In this document: piece by piece, positions 7,638-16,900 of the stretch | Position numbering within the stretch: the stretch's first letter is position 1 | How the letters are laid out: each line of letters opens with the position of its first letter | NCBI GenBank assembly: GCA_028718605.1 | Contig: JAQULM010000003.1 | Span: 91,725-155,724, forward strand | DNA: 64,000 nucleotides | Reading direction: 5' to 3' | From: Patescibacteria group bacterium | GTDB taxonomy: Bacteria; Patescibacteria; ABY1; UBA10025; JAHIVO01 | Position numbers and translations under genes: made by a program | The notes under the pieces: model-generated | The model's input: only the letters and a program-made list of their open reading frames with translations | Databases searched by the model: none | Told to the model about the DNA's origin: nothing

Positions 7638-8639
7638 TTACACGTTCGCGGGCCCTGTTCCGACAGCTTGTTGCTCATTCTTCCTCTCCTTCGATTCCTT
7701 ACGGACGACTGACCAGTGGTACCAAAAGAGCGGAACGCCGAAGAGAATAAACGGAATGATGCCAGCTGCCTGGCGATCGGTATTATTATTCGCTTCATCG
7801 ATTGAACTATTCCAGGAGTTGAAATCAACAATCCATTGCTGCGCGAGCGAAACCGTTTGCGTATCGAGGCCGCACGTAGCGCCGCATGTTACTACGCTCT
7901 GGACCCCTGAAATGCTGTACTCGTCTACCCCCATTGTCACTTGGCTGCTGTTTCTTTGCGCGTCACCAACGCTCGGGAACACCCAGTTTTTCAGCGCAAG
8001 GTTCAGAAACATGCCAACCGAGACAACCGTCATGACGAGCGCTGCCAAAGACACGAAATAATAGTACGCTGTGCGTACGGGATTATGTTGCTCCGGGCTT
8101 TTCCGTTTCGCCTCCCGCTGGACGATACGATAGTGGATGATAAAAATCGGAAGCGCGACAATGAGGAATGAAAAACCATTAATCAAATCCCGCTGCCTCG
8201 ACGCATTCGGGTTATCCTTGTTCTTGGTCCACGTTTCATAGCTCGCTTTCCAATCCGTAATAGCGTTCTGTTGGTCAGTGCTCAGCGTGCATTCGCTATC
8301 GCACGTAATGGCGCCGGCTCCCACCGAAACGACAGGCTTTGCGGCACTATCGGTCACACTTTGATCGAAATATAACACTGGCGGTTGTCCAAGCCGGTAT
8401 GAAAGTGGCTCAGCATCCGTGAACACCCATGTTTTCAAGCCGACATTGGCGAGAAAGATGAGCGAACCAACGGCGATACCAAGCGTAACGAGTGAGGCCA
8501 TGTAAAAATAGACATTGCGGAGTATCGAACCCTTCTTTTCTGGCGCTTTGTTTTCCATAATAATTGCTATGATAAAAATTAATAGCACGAGTGGAAACAA
8601 ATTTGAGAGTATTCCGAGCGCCATACGCAATGTCCACAA
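7638..8639 (-). CDS. Membrane protein with internal duplication (DUF5671-like, tentative)
   Basis: The 333 residues consist of a short N-terminal membrane helix followed by two homologous halves. Each half has a helix (VYFYMASLVTLGIAV...GLKTWVF and YYYFVSLAALVMTVV...ALKNWVF), a loop with two cysteines (ITCDSECTLS and VTCGATCGLD) and a second helix ending in a basic HYRIVQREAKRK or HWSVVRKESKER tail. The pattern resembles the DUF5671 membrane repeats seen in this radiation. The gene sits between rplK and rplA, where nothing is normally found. A TTG at 8639 is the listed start; an ATG at 8624 is the alternative. Function unknown. Confidence 0.75.
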   Translation of the reverse strand: MWTLRMALGILSNLFPLVLLIFIIAIIMENKAPEKKGSILRNVYFYMASLVTLGIAVGSLIFLANVGLKTWVFTDAEPLSYRLGQPPVLYFDQSVTDSAAKPVVSVGAGAITCDSECTLSTDQQNAITDWKASYETWTKNKDNPNASRQRDLINGFSFLIVALPIFIIHYRIVQREAKRKSPEQHNPVRTAYYYFVSLAALVMTVVSVGMFLNLALKNWVFPSVGDAQRNSSQVTMGVDEYSISGVQSVVTCGATCGLDTQTVSLAQQWIVDFNSWNSSIDEANNNTDRQAAGIIPFILFGVPLFWYHWSVVRKESKERKNEQQAVGTGPANV

Positions 8640-8647
8640 GTTAACCC

Positions 8648-9076
8648 CTACCCCTTTACTTCGATGCCCATGTTGCGGGCTGTGCCCTCAATAATCCGCA
8701 TCGCTCCCGGGAGGTCCTTCGCGTTCAGATCGGGCATCTTTACCTTCGCAATTTCCTCAATCTGCTTTTTCGTAACCGTACCGACTTTCTGCTTCAGTGG
8801 ATCGCCCGATCCTTTCTGGATGCCAGCTGCTTTTTTTAGAAGCTCTGCCGCGGGCGGCGTCTTCAGGATGAATTTATACGTTCGATCTTCAAAAACAGTA
8901 ATCTCAACCGGTATAATGCTACCGGCCTTATCTTTTGTCTGTGCATTGAACTTGGTGCAGAACTCCTGGATGTTGAGGCCGTGCTGGCCGAGCGCGGGAC
9001 CAACCGGAGGCGCGGGAGTCGCTTTGCCGCCAGGAAGCTGAAGTTTCACGATTGTCTTTATTTTTTTCTCTGCCAT
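8648..9076 (-). CDS. rplK: Ribosomal protein uL11
   Basis: L11 forms the GTPase-associated centre with 23S rRNA. The 142 residues show KLQLPGGKATPAPPVGPALGQHGLNI, the KTPPAAELLKKAAG hinge region and the C-terminal RNA-binding domain ending MRIIEGTARNMGIEVKG. Length and motifs are fully standard. It follows nusG by 32 bases in the order secE-nusG-rplK. Confidence 0.97.
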   Translation of the reverse strand: MAEKKIKTIVKLQLPGGKATPAPPVGPALGQHGLNIQEFCTKFNAQTKDKAGSIIPVEITVFEDRTYKFILKTPPAAELLKKAAGIQKGSGDPLKQKVGTVTKKQIEEIAKVKMPDLNAKDLPGAMRIIEGTARNMGIEVKG

Positions 9077-9108
9077 ATGACCAACAATGCATTATGACTG
9101 CTTATGGA

Positions 9109-9654
9109 TTAAATCTTCTTGATTTGCAGGAAATCCAATTCGATCGGCGTCTCGCGGCCGAACATCGACACGAGTACCTTCACCTTGCCGCGCGCCTCGT
9201 CAACCTCGGAAACCTTGCCCTCGTATTCTTTGAAGGGGCCATCGGTGATTTTAACCGGCGTTCCCGGCGATACATCGATCTTGTACTTCGGTTCCTCGAC
9301 GCCCATCCGCTTCTGGATCGCCTTCACTTCCTCTTCGGAAATCGGCGTCGGTGTCGTCCCCGAGCCAACGAATCCGGTTACGTTCGGCGTATTGCGCACG
9401 ACGTACCAGGAATCATCCGTCACGATCATCTCGACGAGCACGTAGCCCGGAAAAATCTTCTCGGTGACGACGCGGCGTTTGCCGTTCTTGATCCTTATTT
9501 TCTTTTCAGTCGGGATAAGGACATTAAATATCTTGTCCTGCATATCCATGGATTCAATGCGCTGGCGCAGATTGCGGAGCACATTCTCTTCATATCCTGA
9601 ATAGGTGTGGAGCACGTACCACTTGCGCCCCTGCTGTAATGTCTGTTTTGGCAT
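9109..9654 (-). CDS. nusG: Transcription elongation/antitermination factor NusG
   Basis: Couples RNA polymerase to ribosomes and Rho. The NGN domain begins KWYVLHTYSGYEENVLRNLRQ and contains FPGYVLVEM and WYVVRNTPNVTGFVG. The C-terminal KOW domain is GTPVKITDGPFKEYEGKVSEV. At 181 aa the length is standard. It lies four bases after secE. Confidence 0.97.
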   Translation of the reverse strand: MPKQTLQQGRKWYVLHTYSGYEENVLRNLRQRIESMDMQDKIFNVLIPTEKKIRIKNGKRRVVTEKIFPGYVLVEMIVTDDSWYVVRNTPNVTGFVGSGTTPTPISEEEVKAIQKRMGVEEPKYKIDVSPGTPVKITDGPFKEYEGKVSEVDEARGKVKVLVSMFGRETPIELDFLQIKKI

Positions 9655-9658
9655 ACGT

Positions 9659-9847
9659 TTAACGGTTAATCACCTTCTCGAGAACGATATTCAGCCCATA
9701 GTCGAGCGCGCCGAGAAACACCGCCGTGCCGACACTAATGCCGATAACGAGCATGGTATACTTCGTCGCCTCTTTGCGCGACGGCCATATCACCTTCTTC
9801 AGTTCGTCGCGGGACTCTCGTATGTACGCAGTAATTTTATTTGGCAT
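9659..9847 (-). CDS. secE: Protein translocase subunit SecE
   Basis: The 62-residue protein is a minimal SecE with a single membrane helix (TMLVIGISVGTAVFLGALDYGLNIVL). It is preceded by the amphipathic RESRDELKKVIWPSRKEA segment, where KVxWPxRxE is the family hallmark. It stabilises SecY. First gene of the secE-nusG-rplK operon, with a near-consensus promoter 45 bases upstream. Confidence 0.94.
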   Translation of the reverse strand: MPNKITAYIRESRDELKKVIWPSRKEATKYTMLVIGISVGTAVFLGALDYGLNIVLEKVINR

Positions 9848-9891
9848 AAATTTCTTTGTCTTAAAAACACCCTCGGAAGGGAGCTACTGTC

Positions 9892-9920
9892 AGAATACAA
9901 TAGCCCTATAAATAAGTCAA
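9892..9920 (-). promoter_or_regulatory. Promoter of the secE operon
   Basis: On the minus strand TTGACT (9915-9920) and TATTCT (9892-9897) are separated by 17 bases. The gyrB stop lies 19 bases behind the -35 box. Confidence 0.7.
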
Positions 9921-9938
9921 CTCCATTTTAAAAATGTG

Positions 9939-12014
9939 TTAAATGTCAAGGTTTTTGACTGATTTCGCGTGGGTTTGGATAAAGTGCTTGCGCGGAACCA
10001 CGTCATCGCCCATCAAAACGTCAAAAACATCATCAGCTTTTTCGGAATCCTCAACGGTCACTTGCTTCATAAGGCGGTGCGCTGGATCCATGGTGGTTTC
10101 CCAGAGCTGCGACGGGTTCATCTCGCCAAGGCCCTTGTACCGCTGGATTGACGGCGCTGCCGTTATTTCAACCGCAGCGGCATCCTCTTCTACAACACCA
10201 GCAGCACCAGCGGCAGGCGTCTCTTTTTTCACTTTCAGCCCTTTCTGCATTTTCTTTTTCTCCGCAATTATCTCGTCCTGCACTTTCTGGAGCTCCTCGT
10301 CCCGATATACGTACCGCACATCCTTCCCGAGCTGTACGCGGTACAGCGGCGGTTGTGCAATGAAAATATGCCCGGCGCTTATCAGCTGGGGAAAATGCCG
10401 GAAGAAAAACGTCAGCAGCAGGGTCCGAATATGCGCACCGTCAACGTCGGCATCAGTCATGATGATAATACGGTTGTATCGCAACGCAGCGAGATCGAAC
10501 TGTTCACCGATATTCGTGCCCATGGCGATAATCAAGGATTTAATCTCATTGTTCGACAGCATGCGGTCGAGCCGTGCTCTCTCCACATTCAATATCTTGC
10601 CGCGCAGCGGGAGTATCGCCTGAAACTGGCGGTCACGCCCTTGCTTCGCGCTGCCGCCTGCCGAATCGCCCTCGACAATGTACAGCTCGCACTCATCGGG
10701 ATTCCGGGAAGAACAATCAGCGAGCTTGCCGGGAAGCGTGAACCCTTCGAGCGCGCCTTTCCGTAACACCGAATCACGCGCTGCCCGGGCTGCAACGCGG
10801 GCACGCGATGCCAAGATGCACTTGCCGATAATGGCTTCGGCGTCTTTCGGATTCTCCTCAAGAAAAATCTGAAACCCTTCGGACGTTACGCTGTCGACAG
10901 CTGATTTCGCTTCAACGTTCCCGAGTTTTGCCTTGGTCTGGCCCTCAAACTGCGGTTCGCGGATTTTTACCGAAATAACCGCGGTCAATCCTTCCTTCAC
11001 GTCATCCGATGTTAAGTTCTCTTCTTTTTCCTTCAGAAATCCCTGCTTTCTCGCAAAATTATTGAGCGAACGGGTCAGGGCGGTACGGAAACCGGTAAGG
11101 TGCATCCCGCCTTCAACGGTAAAAATATTATTCGCAAAACTGAATATCGCCTCACGGTACTCCTCAACGTACCGCAGCGCAACCTCAACCGTCACGCCCT
11201 CCAGCTGCTTCTCGATATAGAAAACATTTGGGTGCTTGGGTGCAGTGTGCGCGTTCAGATGCTTCACGTACGACGCAATACCGCCCTCGAAATAGAATGA
11301 ATACTCAAACGGCCTTTGGCCCCGTTTCGCCAGACGGCTGTCGATAACGTTGATCATGACGCCTTTGGTCAAGTATGCTTGCTGCCGCAGATGGTCGAGG
11401 ATTGTTTCCCGGTTAAAATCAAGCACAGTGAAAATTTGGGCATCAGGCTTAAAAATTACCGTTGTTCCGGTACCCTGCGCTTTCCCCTGAGGTTTCACCT
11501 TGCCCTGCGCTTTGCCCCGGCAGTACTCCTGCATCCACAGCTTGCCTTCCCGCTTCACTTCCACGCGCATATATTCGGACAACGCATTCACGACGGAAAC
11601 ACCGACACCGTGTAAGCCGCCTGACACCTTGTACCCGCCCTCGCCAAACTTGCCACCGGCGTGCAGCATGGTCATGACCGTCTCGAGCGCAGATTTCTTG
11701 GTCTGCTTATGCTTCTCCACCGGGATGCCGCGTCCGTCATCCGCAACACTGACCATGCCGTCCTTCTGAAGCTCAACGGTGATGTTCTTGCAGTACCCGG
11801 CCATCGCTTCATCAATGCCGTTATCAACGACTTCCCATACCATATGGTGCAAGCCTTCTGACGCGGTATTGCCGATATACATGCCGGGGCGCTTCCGCAC
11901 GGGGGCCAAACCCTCGAGGACAGTAATTTGCTTCGCGGTATAATCTGATGAGGCGGCTTTTTTCCTTTCAGATTCGGAAGCCGAGACGCTCTTTGTTTTC
12001 ATCTTTTTTGGCAT
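9939..12014 (-). CDS. gyrB: DNA gyrase subunit B
   Basis: ATPase subunit of the type IIA topoisomerase. The GHKL ATPase domain is marked by VRKRPGMYIG, EVVDNGIDEAMAGYC, DDGRGIPVEKH and GGLHGVGVSVVNALS. The Toprim domain shows YIVEGDSAGGSAKQGRDR, PLRGKILNVE and TDADVDGAHIRTLLL. The tail has the QRYKGLGEMNPSQLW motif. An Ala/Glu-rich linker (AAGAAGVVEEDAAA) precedes it. At 691 aa it has the short, ParE/GyrB-like size. gyrA is not present, so a ParE role cannot be fully excluded, but GyrB is the likelier reading. Last gene of the pheS-pheT cluster. Confidence 0.93.
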   Translation of the reverse strand: MPKKMKTKSVSASESERKKAASSDYTAKQITVLEGLAPVRKRPGMYIGNTASEGLHHMVWEVVDNGIDEAMAGYCKNITVELQKDGMVSVADDGRGIPVEKHKQTKKSALETVMTMLHAGGKFGEGGYKVSGGLHGVGVSVVNALSEYMRVEVKREGKLWMQEYCRGKAQGKVKPQGKAQGTGTTVIFKPDAQIFTVLDFNRETILDHLRQQAYLTKGVMINVIDSRLAKRGQRPFEYSFYFEGGIASYVKHLNAHTAPKHPNVFYIEKQLEGVTVEVALRYVEEYREAIFSFANNIFTVEGGMHLTGFRTALTRSLNNFARKQGFLKEKEENLTSDDVKEGLTAVISVKIREPQFEGQTKAKLGNVEAKSAVDSVTSEGFQIFLEENPKDAEAIIGKCILASRARVAARAARDSVLRKGALEGFTLPGKLADCSSRNPDECELYIVEGDSAGGSAKQGRDRQFQAILPLRGKILNVERARLDRMLSNNEIKSLIIAMGTNIGEQFDLAALRYNRIIIMTDADVDGAHIRTLLLTFFFRHFPQLISAGHIFIAQPPLYRVQLGKDVRYVYRDEELQKVQDEIIAEKKKMQKGLKVKKETPAAGAAGVVEEDAAAVEITAAPSIQRYKGLGEMNPSQLWETTMDPAHRLMKQVTVEDSEKADDVFDVLMGDDVVPRKHFIQTHAKSVKNLDI

Positions 12015-12035
12015 AGTCTATTGAATGATAATTGT

Positions 12036-14387
12036 TTATTGTTTTAATACCAATCCAAATCGGCTCTTCATTTCCTTGACGATGCGGCTCTCGATCGTAT
12101 CAACATCCGCTGCCGTCAGAGTGCGGTCTGGGGACTGGTACACGATGCGGAACGTAACGCTGTACCGATTATCAGGGCTCTGGAACGGCTGGCCAACGCC
12201 ATACGCATCGACAACTAATGGGTCTGCGTGCCACAAGTATCCAACGACAGCATGATACGAAAGGTTCGGATCGGCATTGAACGTCATGTCGCGGACGATA
12301 CTGGGGAATTCTGCAAACGGCCGATACGGCACGATACTACGCGCGCAGGAAGCCAGCGCATCGATATCAAGCTCAAACCATGCCGGTTTGCTGCCGAGTT
12401 TGTCTTGAAAGCGCGAAATCCAGCCATAGATGCCGACGCGCTTGCCACCAATGTTCACTGCCACAACGGGCACCTCGTGCGAAGTGCTCGTTTCACAATG
12501 AACCGACCGCTCATCAATACCGAGTACGCTCATCAGCACCGTGAGCGAATCCTTTATCTGCGCCATCGCCACGTCCCGTTTTGCCGTGGTTGATTTGTCA
12601 TATACGATTGCTGAAATAAGCATCCGCTCCCGTGGAGTGGTACGTTTGCTGAAAACTGCGCCAACTTCGAAGAGGAGAACACGATCACGGGATTGGTAGT
12701 TTTTCAGAACGTTCTCGACGAGTTGCGGGATCAATGACGACCGCAAAATCGCTTGACTCGGATTGAGAGGATTCTTGACACGGTAGTGGTCTGCGAGTTT
12801 TAGAGGATGGAGGCCGACTATGTGCTCACTGTGGTACGAATAATTGAGCGTTTCGGTCATGCCGCACGCAACGAGCGCATCTTCAAGAGCCCGAATGTAC
12901 CGCCGGTTCTGCACGTTAACGGGCTTGAGCTCAGCGCGCAGCGATACGGGCTTCATGCGGTTACAACCATGCATGCGCCCCACCTCTTCGATGACATCCG
13001 CTGCTAAAAATATGTCCTGCCGCCATTCCGGCGCCGTGACAGCGAGCGTGCCGGATTTTTGCTCGAGGACAGCGAACCCAAGCCGCTGCAGATAGCCCGT
13101 GATTTCCCGGGATTGGAATGTGTGCCCGATGAGCGCACTGATTTCATCCACGGTGACTTTAACGGCAGGATTATGGCGCTGTACCCCCTTCGTTGCAACA
13201 ATACTCCCTGTAGCGACCTCGCCATGCGCCAGCTCAGCCATGAGTTCGGCTGCCTTATCCACGGCGCGCTCAGGCAAACCCCACCAAATGCCTTTTTCAA
13301 ACCGTGTAGACGCTTCGGTGATAATGCCAAGCTTTTGGCGCGTCTTCCTGACTGAAAGCGGCTTGAATATCGCCGACTCGATCACAATGTCCTTCGTCTG
13401 TTTCGTAATCTCCGAGTTCCTGCCGCCCATCACGCCCGCAACGGCAATCGGCTGTTGTGCGTCACAGATCATCAGCATTCCAGGAGCGAGCGTGCGCGCC
13501 TCGCCATCCAGCGTTATAAACTCCGTCTGCTTGCTTGCTGCGCGGACGACAACCGTCTTTCCCCGGACCAACGAATAATCAAAGGCATGCAACGGCTGGC
13601 CGTATTCCAGCATGACGTAATTCGTGATGTCGACAATAGTATTAATCGGCTTAACGCCGGCGGCACGCAATCGCGACTGCATCCAGTATGGCGACGGCGC
13701 AACGTGCACGTTGCGGACAACGCGGGCAGTGTACTTGGGGCACAGCGTATAATCCCGAACCTGCACTTTCAGCTGCTTCGTAATAGCAAATTTCTTGCTC
13801 TCGGGTACGCGTATTTTCGGTTCAATAAATTTCTGGCCTGTCAACGCGGCTATCTCGCGGGCGAGCCCAATTACAGACAAACAGTCCGGCCGATTCGGCG
13901 ACACCGTAACATCCAATGTTACATCAAAAAGCTTGAGTGCCTGGGCAAACGGCGCCCCAACCCTCACGTCCTCCCCAAGAATCAGGATGCCACTGTGGTC
14001 GTCGCCGAGCCCGAGCTCGTCCTCGGCGCACAGCATGCCCTCAGAATCAACACCGCGGATCCTACGCGCTTCAATTTTCATGCCCGACGGCAAGGCAGCA
14101 CCAACGAGCGCGACCGGCACTTTCTGCTCCGGCTTGATATTCTTTGCCCCACATACAATCGTCAATAACCGCGAACGCTTCACGTCAACTTTGCATACGA
14201 CGAGCTTATCAGCGCCAGGATGTGAAACGATAGTTTTAATCTGGCCGACAATTACTTTTTCCAATCCCTCGCCGTGGCGCTCGATTTTTTCGACCTCAAA
14301 TCCGCCCAACGTCAAAACTTCGGCAATTTGCTCGGGCGTCTGCTTGAATTTAACGTAATCTTTGAGCCAATGAAGCGAAAGAATCAT
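12036..14387 (-). CDS. pheT: Phenylalanyl-tRNA synthetase beta subunit
   Basis: The 783 residues show the full bacterial PheT domain order. The EMAP-like tRNA-binding OB fold is near the start (VIVGQIKTIVSHPGADKLVV). The B3/B4 editing region contains INTIVDITNYVMLEYGQPLHAFDY. The B5 domain, the catalytic-like core (VIEEVGRMHGCN) and the FDX-ACB anticodon-binding domain at the C-terminus (FAEFPSIVRDMTFNAD) follow. Its ATG comes one base after the end of the methyltransferase gene that separates it from pheS. Confidence 0.95.
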   Translation of the reverse strand: MILSLHWLKDYVKFKQTPEQIAEVLTLGGFEVEKIERHGEGLEKVIVGQIKTIVSHPGADKLVVCKVDVKRSRLLTIVCGAKNIKPEQKVPVALVGAALPSGMKIEARRIRGVDSEGMLCAEDELGLGDDHSGILILGEDVRVGAPFAQALKLFDVTLDVTVSPNRPDCLSVIGLAREIAALTGQKFIEPKIRVPESKKFAITKQLKVQVRDYTLCPKYTARVVRNVHVAPSPYWMQSRLRAAGVKPINTIVDITNYVMLEYGQPLHAFDYSLVRGKTVVVRAASKQTEFITLDGEARTLAPGMLMICDAQQPIAVAGVMGGRNSEITKQTKDIVIESAIFKPLSVRKTRQKLGIITEASTRFEKGIWWGLPERAVDKAAELMAELAHGEVATGSIVATKGVQRHNPAVKVTVDEISALIGHTFQSREITGYLQRLGFAVLEQKSGTLAVTAPEWRQDIFLAADVIEEVGRMHGCNRMKPVSLRAELKPVNVQNRRYIRALEDALVACGMTETLNYSYHSEHIVGLHPLKLADHYRVKNPLNPSQAILRSSLIPQLVENVLKNYQSRDRVLLFEVGAVFSKRTTPRERMLISAIVYDKSTTAKRDVAMAQIKDSLTVLMSVLGIDERSVHCETSTSHEVPVVAVNIGGKRVGIYGWISRFQDKLGSKPAWFELDIDALASCARSIVPYRPFAEFPSIVRDMTFNADPNLSYHAVVGYLWHADPLVVDAYGVGQPFQSPDNRYSVTFRIVYQSPDRTLTAADVDTIESRIVKEMKSRFGLVLKQ

Positions 14388-14388
14388 A

Positions 14389-15387
14389 TTACTTTATTCG
14401 ACATAATACTTTAGCGTAACTCTGACTGCCATTCTGGTAAAATTTAATAATCCGAAATCCATTATCATTGAGAAGGAATTTTAAATCGTCTGGATAATAT
14501 TTCTCTGAAAAGTACAGAAGGATACGCTCTCCCCTTTTATAAACGATGTCCTGACCAGCATAATGTGCGGTCGCGTTCCGCCGGAATCGAAAGTAGAGAT
14601 CAACGCGGTTGAGTCGCGGGTAGTGCGGATCACGATTGAATTCAACATCGATAGCGCCATCCGACTTCCGAATGCCCGCTTTCTTTAATGGGCTGTATGC
14701 AAAATCTTTTGATGCGCGATTACTGTAGCTCCTAATAATTTTCCGGATATCCTCCTTGGTCTCCCGTGATCGCTCCTTACGAATTGAAACGCCAATAAGG
14801 ATAAAATCATTATGATCAAGGCTCTTGCGTAAAATATTCAAGAGATACACCTGATTGAAATTTCCCATCGTATTTCCCAATAAGCTGAAGAAGTTTCGAT
14901 CCTTCCTGAATGTTTGAGATCGAACAATCTCATCAAGAATCTTAAAATCAGTTACAAACGCTGTCGTCGGGATATTATGGAAATGGGAAAAAACGTAGTT
15001 TAAACCCGCTTTTATCATGTCAGTGCTAATATCAATCGGGTAGTATGATATCTTCCGTGAATATCGATACAAATGGCGCAAGATAATCCCGTCCTTTTCC
15101 CCATTACCGATACCGAGGCTGATATAATTTAATTTTGGGCCACCGACGTGTTTCGCGACATCAGCCCCAGCCTGCTTAAGAAGCGATACCCCTTGTGGAT
15201 ATGTCTTGTATTCCGATGCAAGGCAAAATTTCAACCAGCTCTGTGTCGGTTCTTCACCCCAGTAAGAAAATTTCGAAACAATCTCGCGGTTCTTCAGGCA
15301 ATCGAGGAATTCTCGCTGGAGTTGATCATTGCTCTCGCGGATATTAACATACACATTCGCTAAAAACTTTGGCAGCTGTTTCTTCAT
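14389..15387 (-). CDS. EgtD-like SAM-dependent methyltransferase (histidine-specific methyltransferase family)
   Basis: The 332-residue product has motif I at about residues 88-102 (YISLGIGNGEKDGII). It also has YYPIDISTDMI, which matches the acidic residue binding the SAM ribose, and SLLGNTMGNFNQVYLLNIL near 168, which corresponds to the LGSTIGNF block typical of EgtD. The family methylates the alpha-amino group of histidine in ergothioneine synthesis, but no EgtB partner is visible and the substrate here is unknown. It is packed between pheS (7 bases) and pheT (1 base), so it is co-translated with PheRS. The base composition is slightly more AT-rich than the neighbours. Confidence 0.72.
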   Translation of the reverse strand: MKKQLPKFLANVYVNIRESNDQLQREFLDCLKNREIVSKFSYWGEEPTQSWLKFCLASEYKTYPQGVSLLKQAGADVAKHVGGPKLNYISLGIGNGEKDGIILRHLYRYSRKISYYPIDISTDMIKAGLNYVFSHFHNIPTTAFVTDFKILDEIVRSQTFRKDRNFFSLLGNTMGNFNQVYLLNILRKSLDHNDFILIGVSIRKERSRETKEDIRKIIRSYSNRASKDFAYSPLKKAGIRKSDGAIDVEFNRDPHYPRLNRVDLYFRFRRNATAHYAGQDIVYKRGERILLYFSEKYYPDDLKFLLNDNGFRIIKFYQNGSQSYAKVLCRIK

Positions 15388-15394
15388 AGGATCC

Positions 15395-16402
15395 TCAAAA
15401 CTGCTCTAAAAACCTGAGATCGCCGCTATATAATAAGCGGATGTCATTGACGCCGTGGCGGAGCATCATCAGGCGGTCCATGCCGATACCAAACGCAAAA
15501 CCACTGTACTCCCGCGGATCAACGCCCATATTGCGGAGTACCGTCGGGTGCACCGTGCCCGCTCCGAGGAGCTCGACCCATCCAGTCTGCTTGCAGACTG
15601 AGCAACCGGTGCCGCCGCACAGCTGGCACTGCATATCAACTTCGTAACCTGGTTCAACGAACGGGAAGAATGACGGTCGGAAACGAATCTCAACGCTGCG
15701 CTGAAATACCGCCCGCAGAAAATCTTTCAAGGTTGCCATGAGATTCGCAGCAGAAACCCCGCGGTCGATCACGAGTCCTTCCAGGTGGTAAAACATTGTA
15801 TCATGCCCGGGATCCGTTGCTTCATGGCGAAATACGCGCCCCGGTACAATCAACCGGACCGGCGGTTTCCGTTTTTCCATCGCACGAAGCTGCACCGGAG
15901 ACGTGTGCGTGCGAAGAAGCAGCTCGCCCTCAATGTAGAACGTGTCCCATTCATCGCGTGCAGGATGGTCTTTCGGGATATTCAGCAGGTCAAAATTATA
16001 CTTCGGCGATTCAAGTTCCGGGCCTGTGACGACCTCAAAACCCATGGAACAGAAAATATCTTCAGCAATCCGAATTTGCTGCGTCACGGGATGCAAATGT
16101 CCGAGACCGCGCGCTGAACCGGGCCAGGTCGATTCCAGGACAGACGCATTTTCGAGCGGGCGCTGTACTTCCTCCCGGCGTTCGTCCATGGCCAAAACAA
16201 TATCCCGTTTCGCTCTATTTGCCAGCTGGCCGACTGCTCGGCGTTCGTCGACGGGCAAATCCTGGAGCTGGCGGAGCACCCGTGTCAGTGCGCCTTTGCG
16301 CCCGAGGTACCGGACACTCAAACCACGCAGTTCCTCAATAGTTTCTGCTTGTTGCACCTTGATGAGTGCTTCTTGCCGTATTTTTTCAACCGTCTCGCCC
16401 AT
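15395..16402 (-). CDS. pheS: Phenylalanyl-tRNA synthetase alpha subunit
   Basis: Class II catalytic subunit of PheRS, 335 aa. It shows an N-terminal coiled-coil segment, motif 1 (GFEVVTGPELESPKYNFDLLN), TFYIEGELLLRTHTSPVQLRAM, motif 2 (VPGRVFRHEATDPGHDTMFYHLEG) and motif 3 (SGFAFGIGMDRLMMLRHG). A cysteine cluster CQLCGGTGCSVCKQTGW lies before motif 3, as in several other bacterial PheS. Co-oriented with pheT, but a methyltransferase gene lies between them. Confidence 0.96.
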   Translation of the reverse strand: MGETVEKIRQEALIKVQQAETIEELRGLSVRYLGRKGALTRVLRQLQDLPVDERRAVGQLANRAKRDIVLAMDERREEVQRPLENASVLESTWPGSARGLGHLHPVTQQIRIAEDIFCSMGFEVVTGPELESPKYNFDLLNIPKDHPARDEWDTFYIEGELLLRTHTSPVQLRAMEKRKPPVRLIVPGRVFRHEATDPGHDTMFYHLEGLVIDRGVSAANLMATLKDFLRAVFQRSVEIRFRPSFFPFVEPGYEVDMQCQLCGGTGCSVCKQTGWVELLGAGTVHPTVLRNMGVDPREYSGFAFGIGMDRLMMLRHGVNDIRLLYSGDLRFLEQF

Positions 16403-16407
16403 AGTTG

Positions 16408-16794
16408 CTATTGCCGATGGATTACTTTGCGTGAAATGAAGAAAAACTCAAGAAGCGTCAGGAGCATGATGAAAAATAGCAAACTCCACCACTTTAAATA
16501 CCCGGTACCCTGCAAGAGCAGCGAACCGACGAGAAGCACGGAAAACCATACGGATTGCCGTGTCGACACACCCAGGTGCCGGAAAATCACCTGTTCGCGC
16601 GAAAACCACACCCTGCCGAAAAAACCAACCAGGGAAAAAGTCCCGACCAGGGCAACCAAAAGGCTTATGTAAAACAAAGAATAACCGACCATCCCTGAAT
16701 CATCGGGGTTGATGTAAAACAGCACGACGAGCCACGCTACCCACGAGAGCAGCGTCGCAGATGTCATGATAAGGAGGTACTTTTTGAGTGACAT
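16408..16794 (-). CDS. Small four-helix membrane protein, unknown function
   Basis: The 128 residues form four hydrophobic segments: LLIMTSATLLSWVAWLVVLFY, SLFYISLLVALVGTFSLVGFF, SVWFSVLLVGSLLLQ and WWSLLFFIMLLTLLEFFFI. Basic residues lie at both ends. No catalytic motif is seen. It is the first gene of the pheS operon, six bases upstream of pheS, and shares its leader. Similar short membrane proteins are commonly found next to pheS in this group, but that association is from memory and not checked. Confidence 0.7.
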   Translation of the reverse strand: MSLKKYLLIMTSATLLSWVAWLVVLFYINPDDSGMVGYSLFYISLLVALVGTFSLVGFFGRVWFSREQVIFRHLGVSTRQSVWFSVLLVGSLLLQGTGYLKWWSLLFFIMLLTLLEFFFISRKVIHRQ

Positions 16795-16808
16795 AAGGTA
16801 CTAAAAAA

Positions 16809-16840
16809 CAAGGGAAAAACCTACCTTGATAGTAGCATAT
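16809..16840 (-). promoter_or_regulatory. Promoter and short leader hairpin of the pheS operon
   Basis: On the minus strand a TGC-TACTAT extended -10 (TACTAT at forward 16829-16834) is followed by CAAGG...CCTTG and a run of six T before the first gene. The five-base hairpin plus T-run looks like a weak attenuator. No Phe-rich leader peptide is seen. Confidence 0.35.
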
Positions 16841-16900
16841 TTTGGGGCGTCCTGCAAGGATTTTTATTTGTATATTTTTTGGCTAATGTTAGCTCTGAAA

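Noticed and set aside
9939..12014. Calling the gene parE
   Set aside because: Motifs do not separate GyrB and ParE safely by eye; the gene stands with pheT and no gyrA or parC is near. GyrB is the common single copy in this group, so it was preferred.
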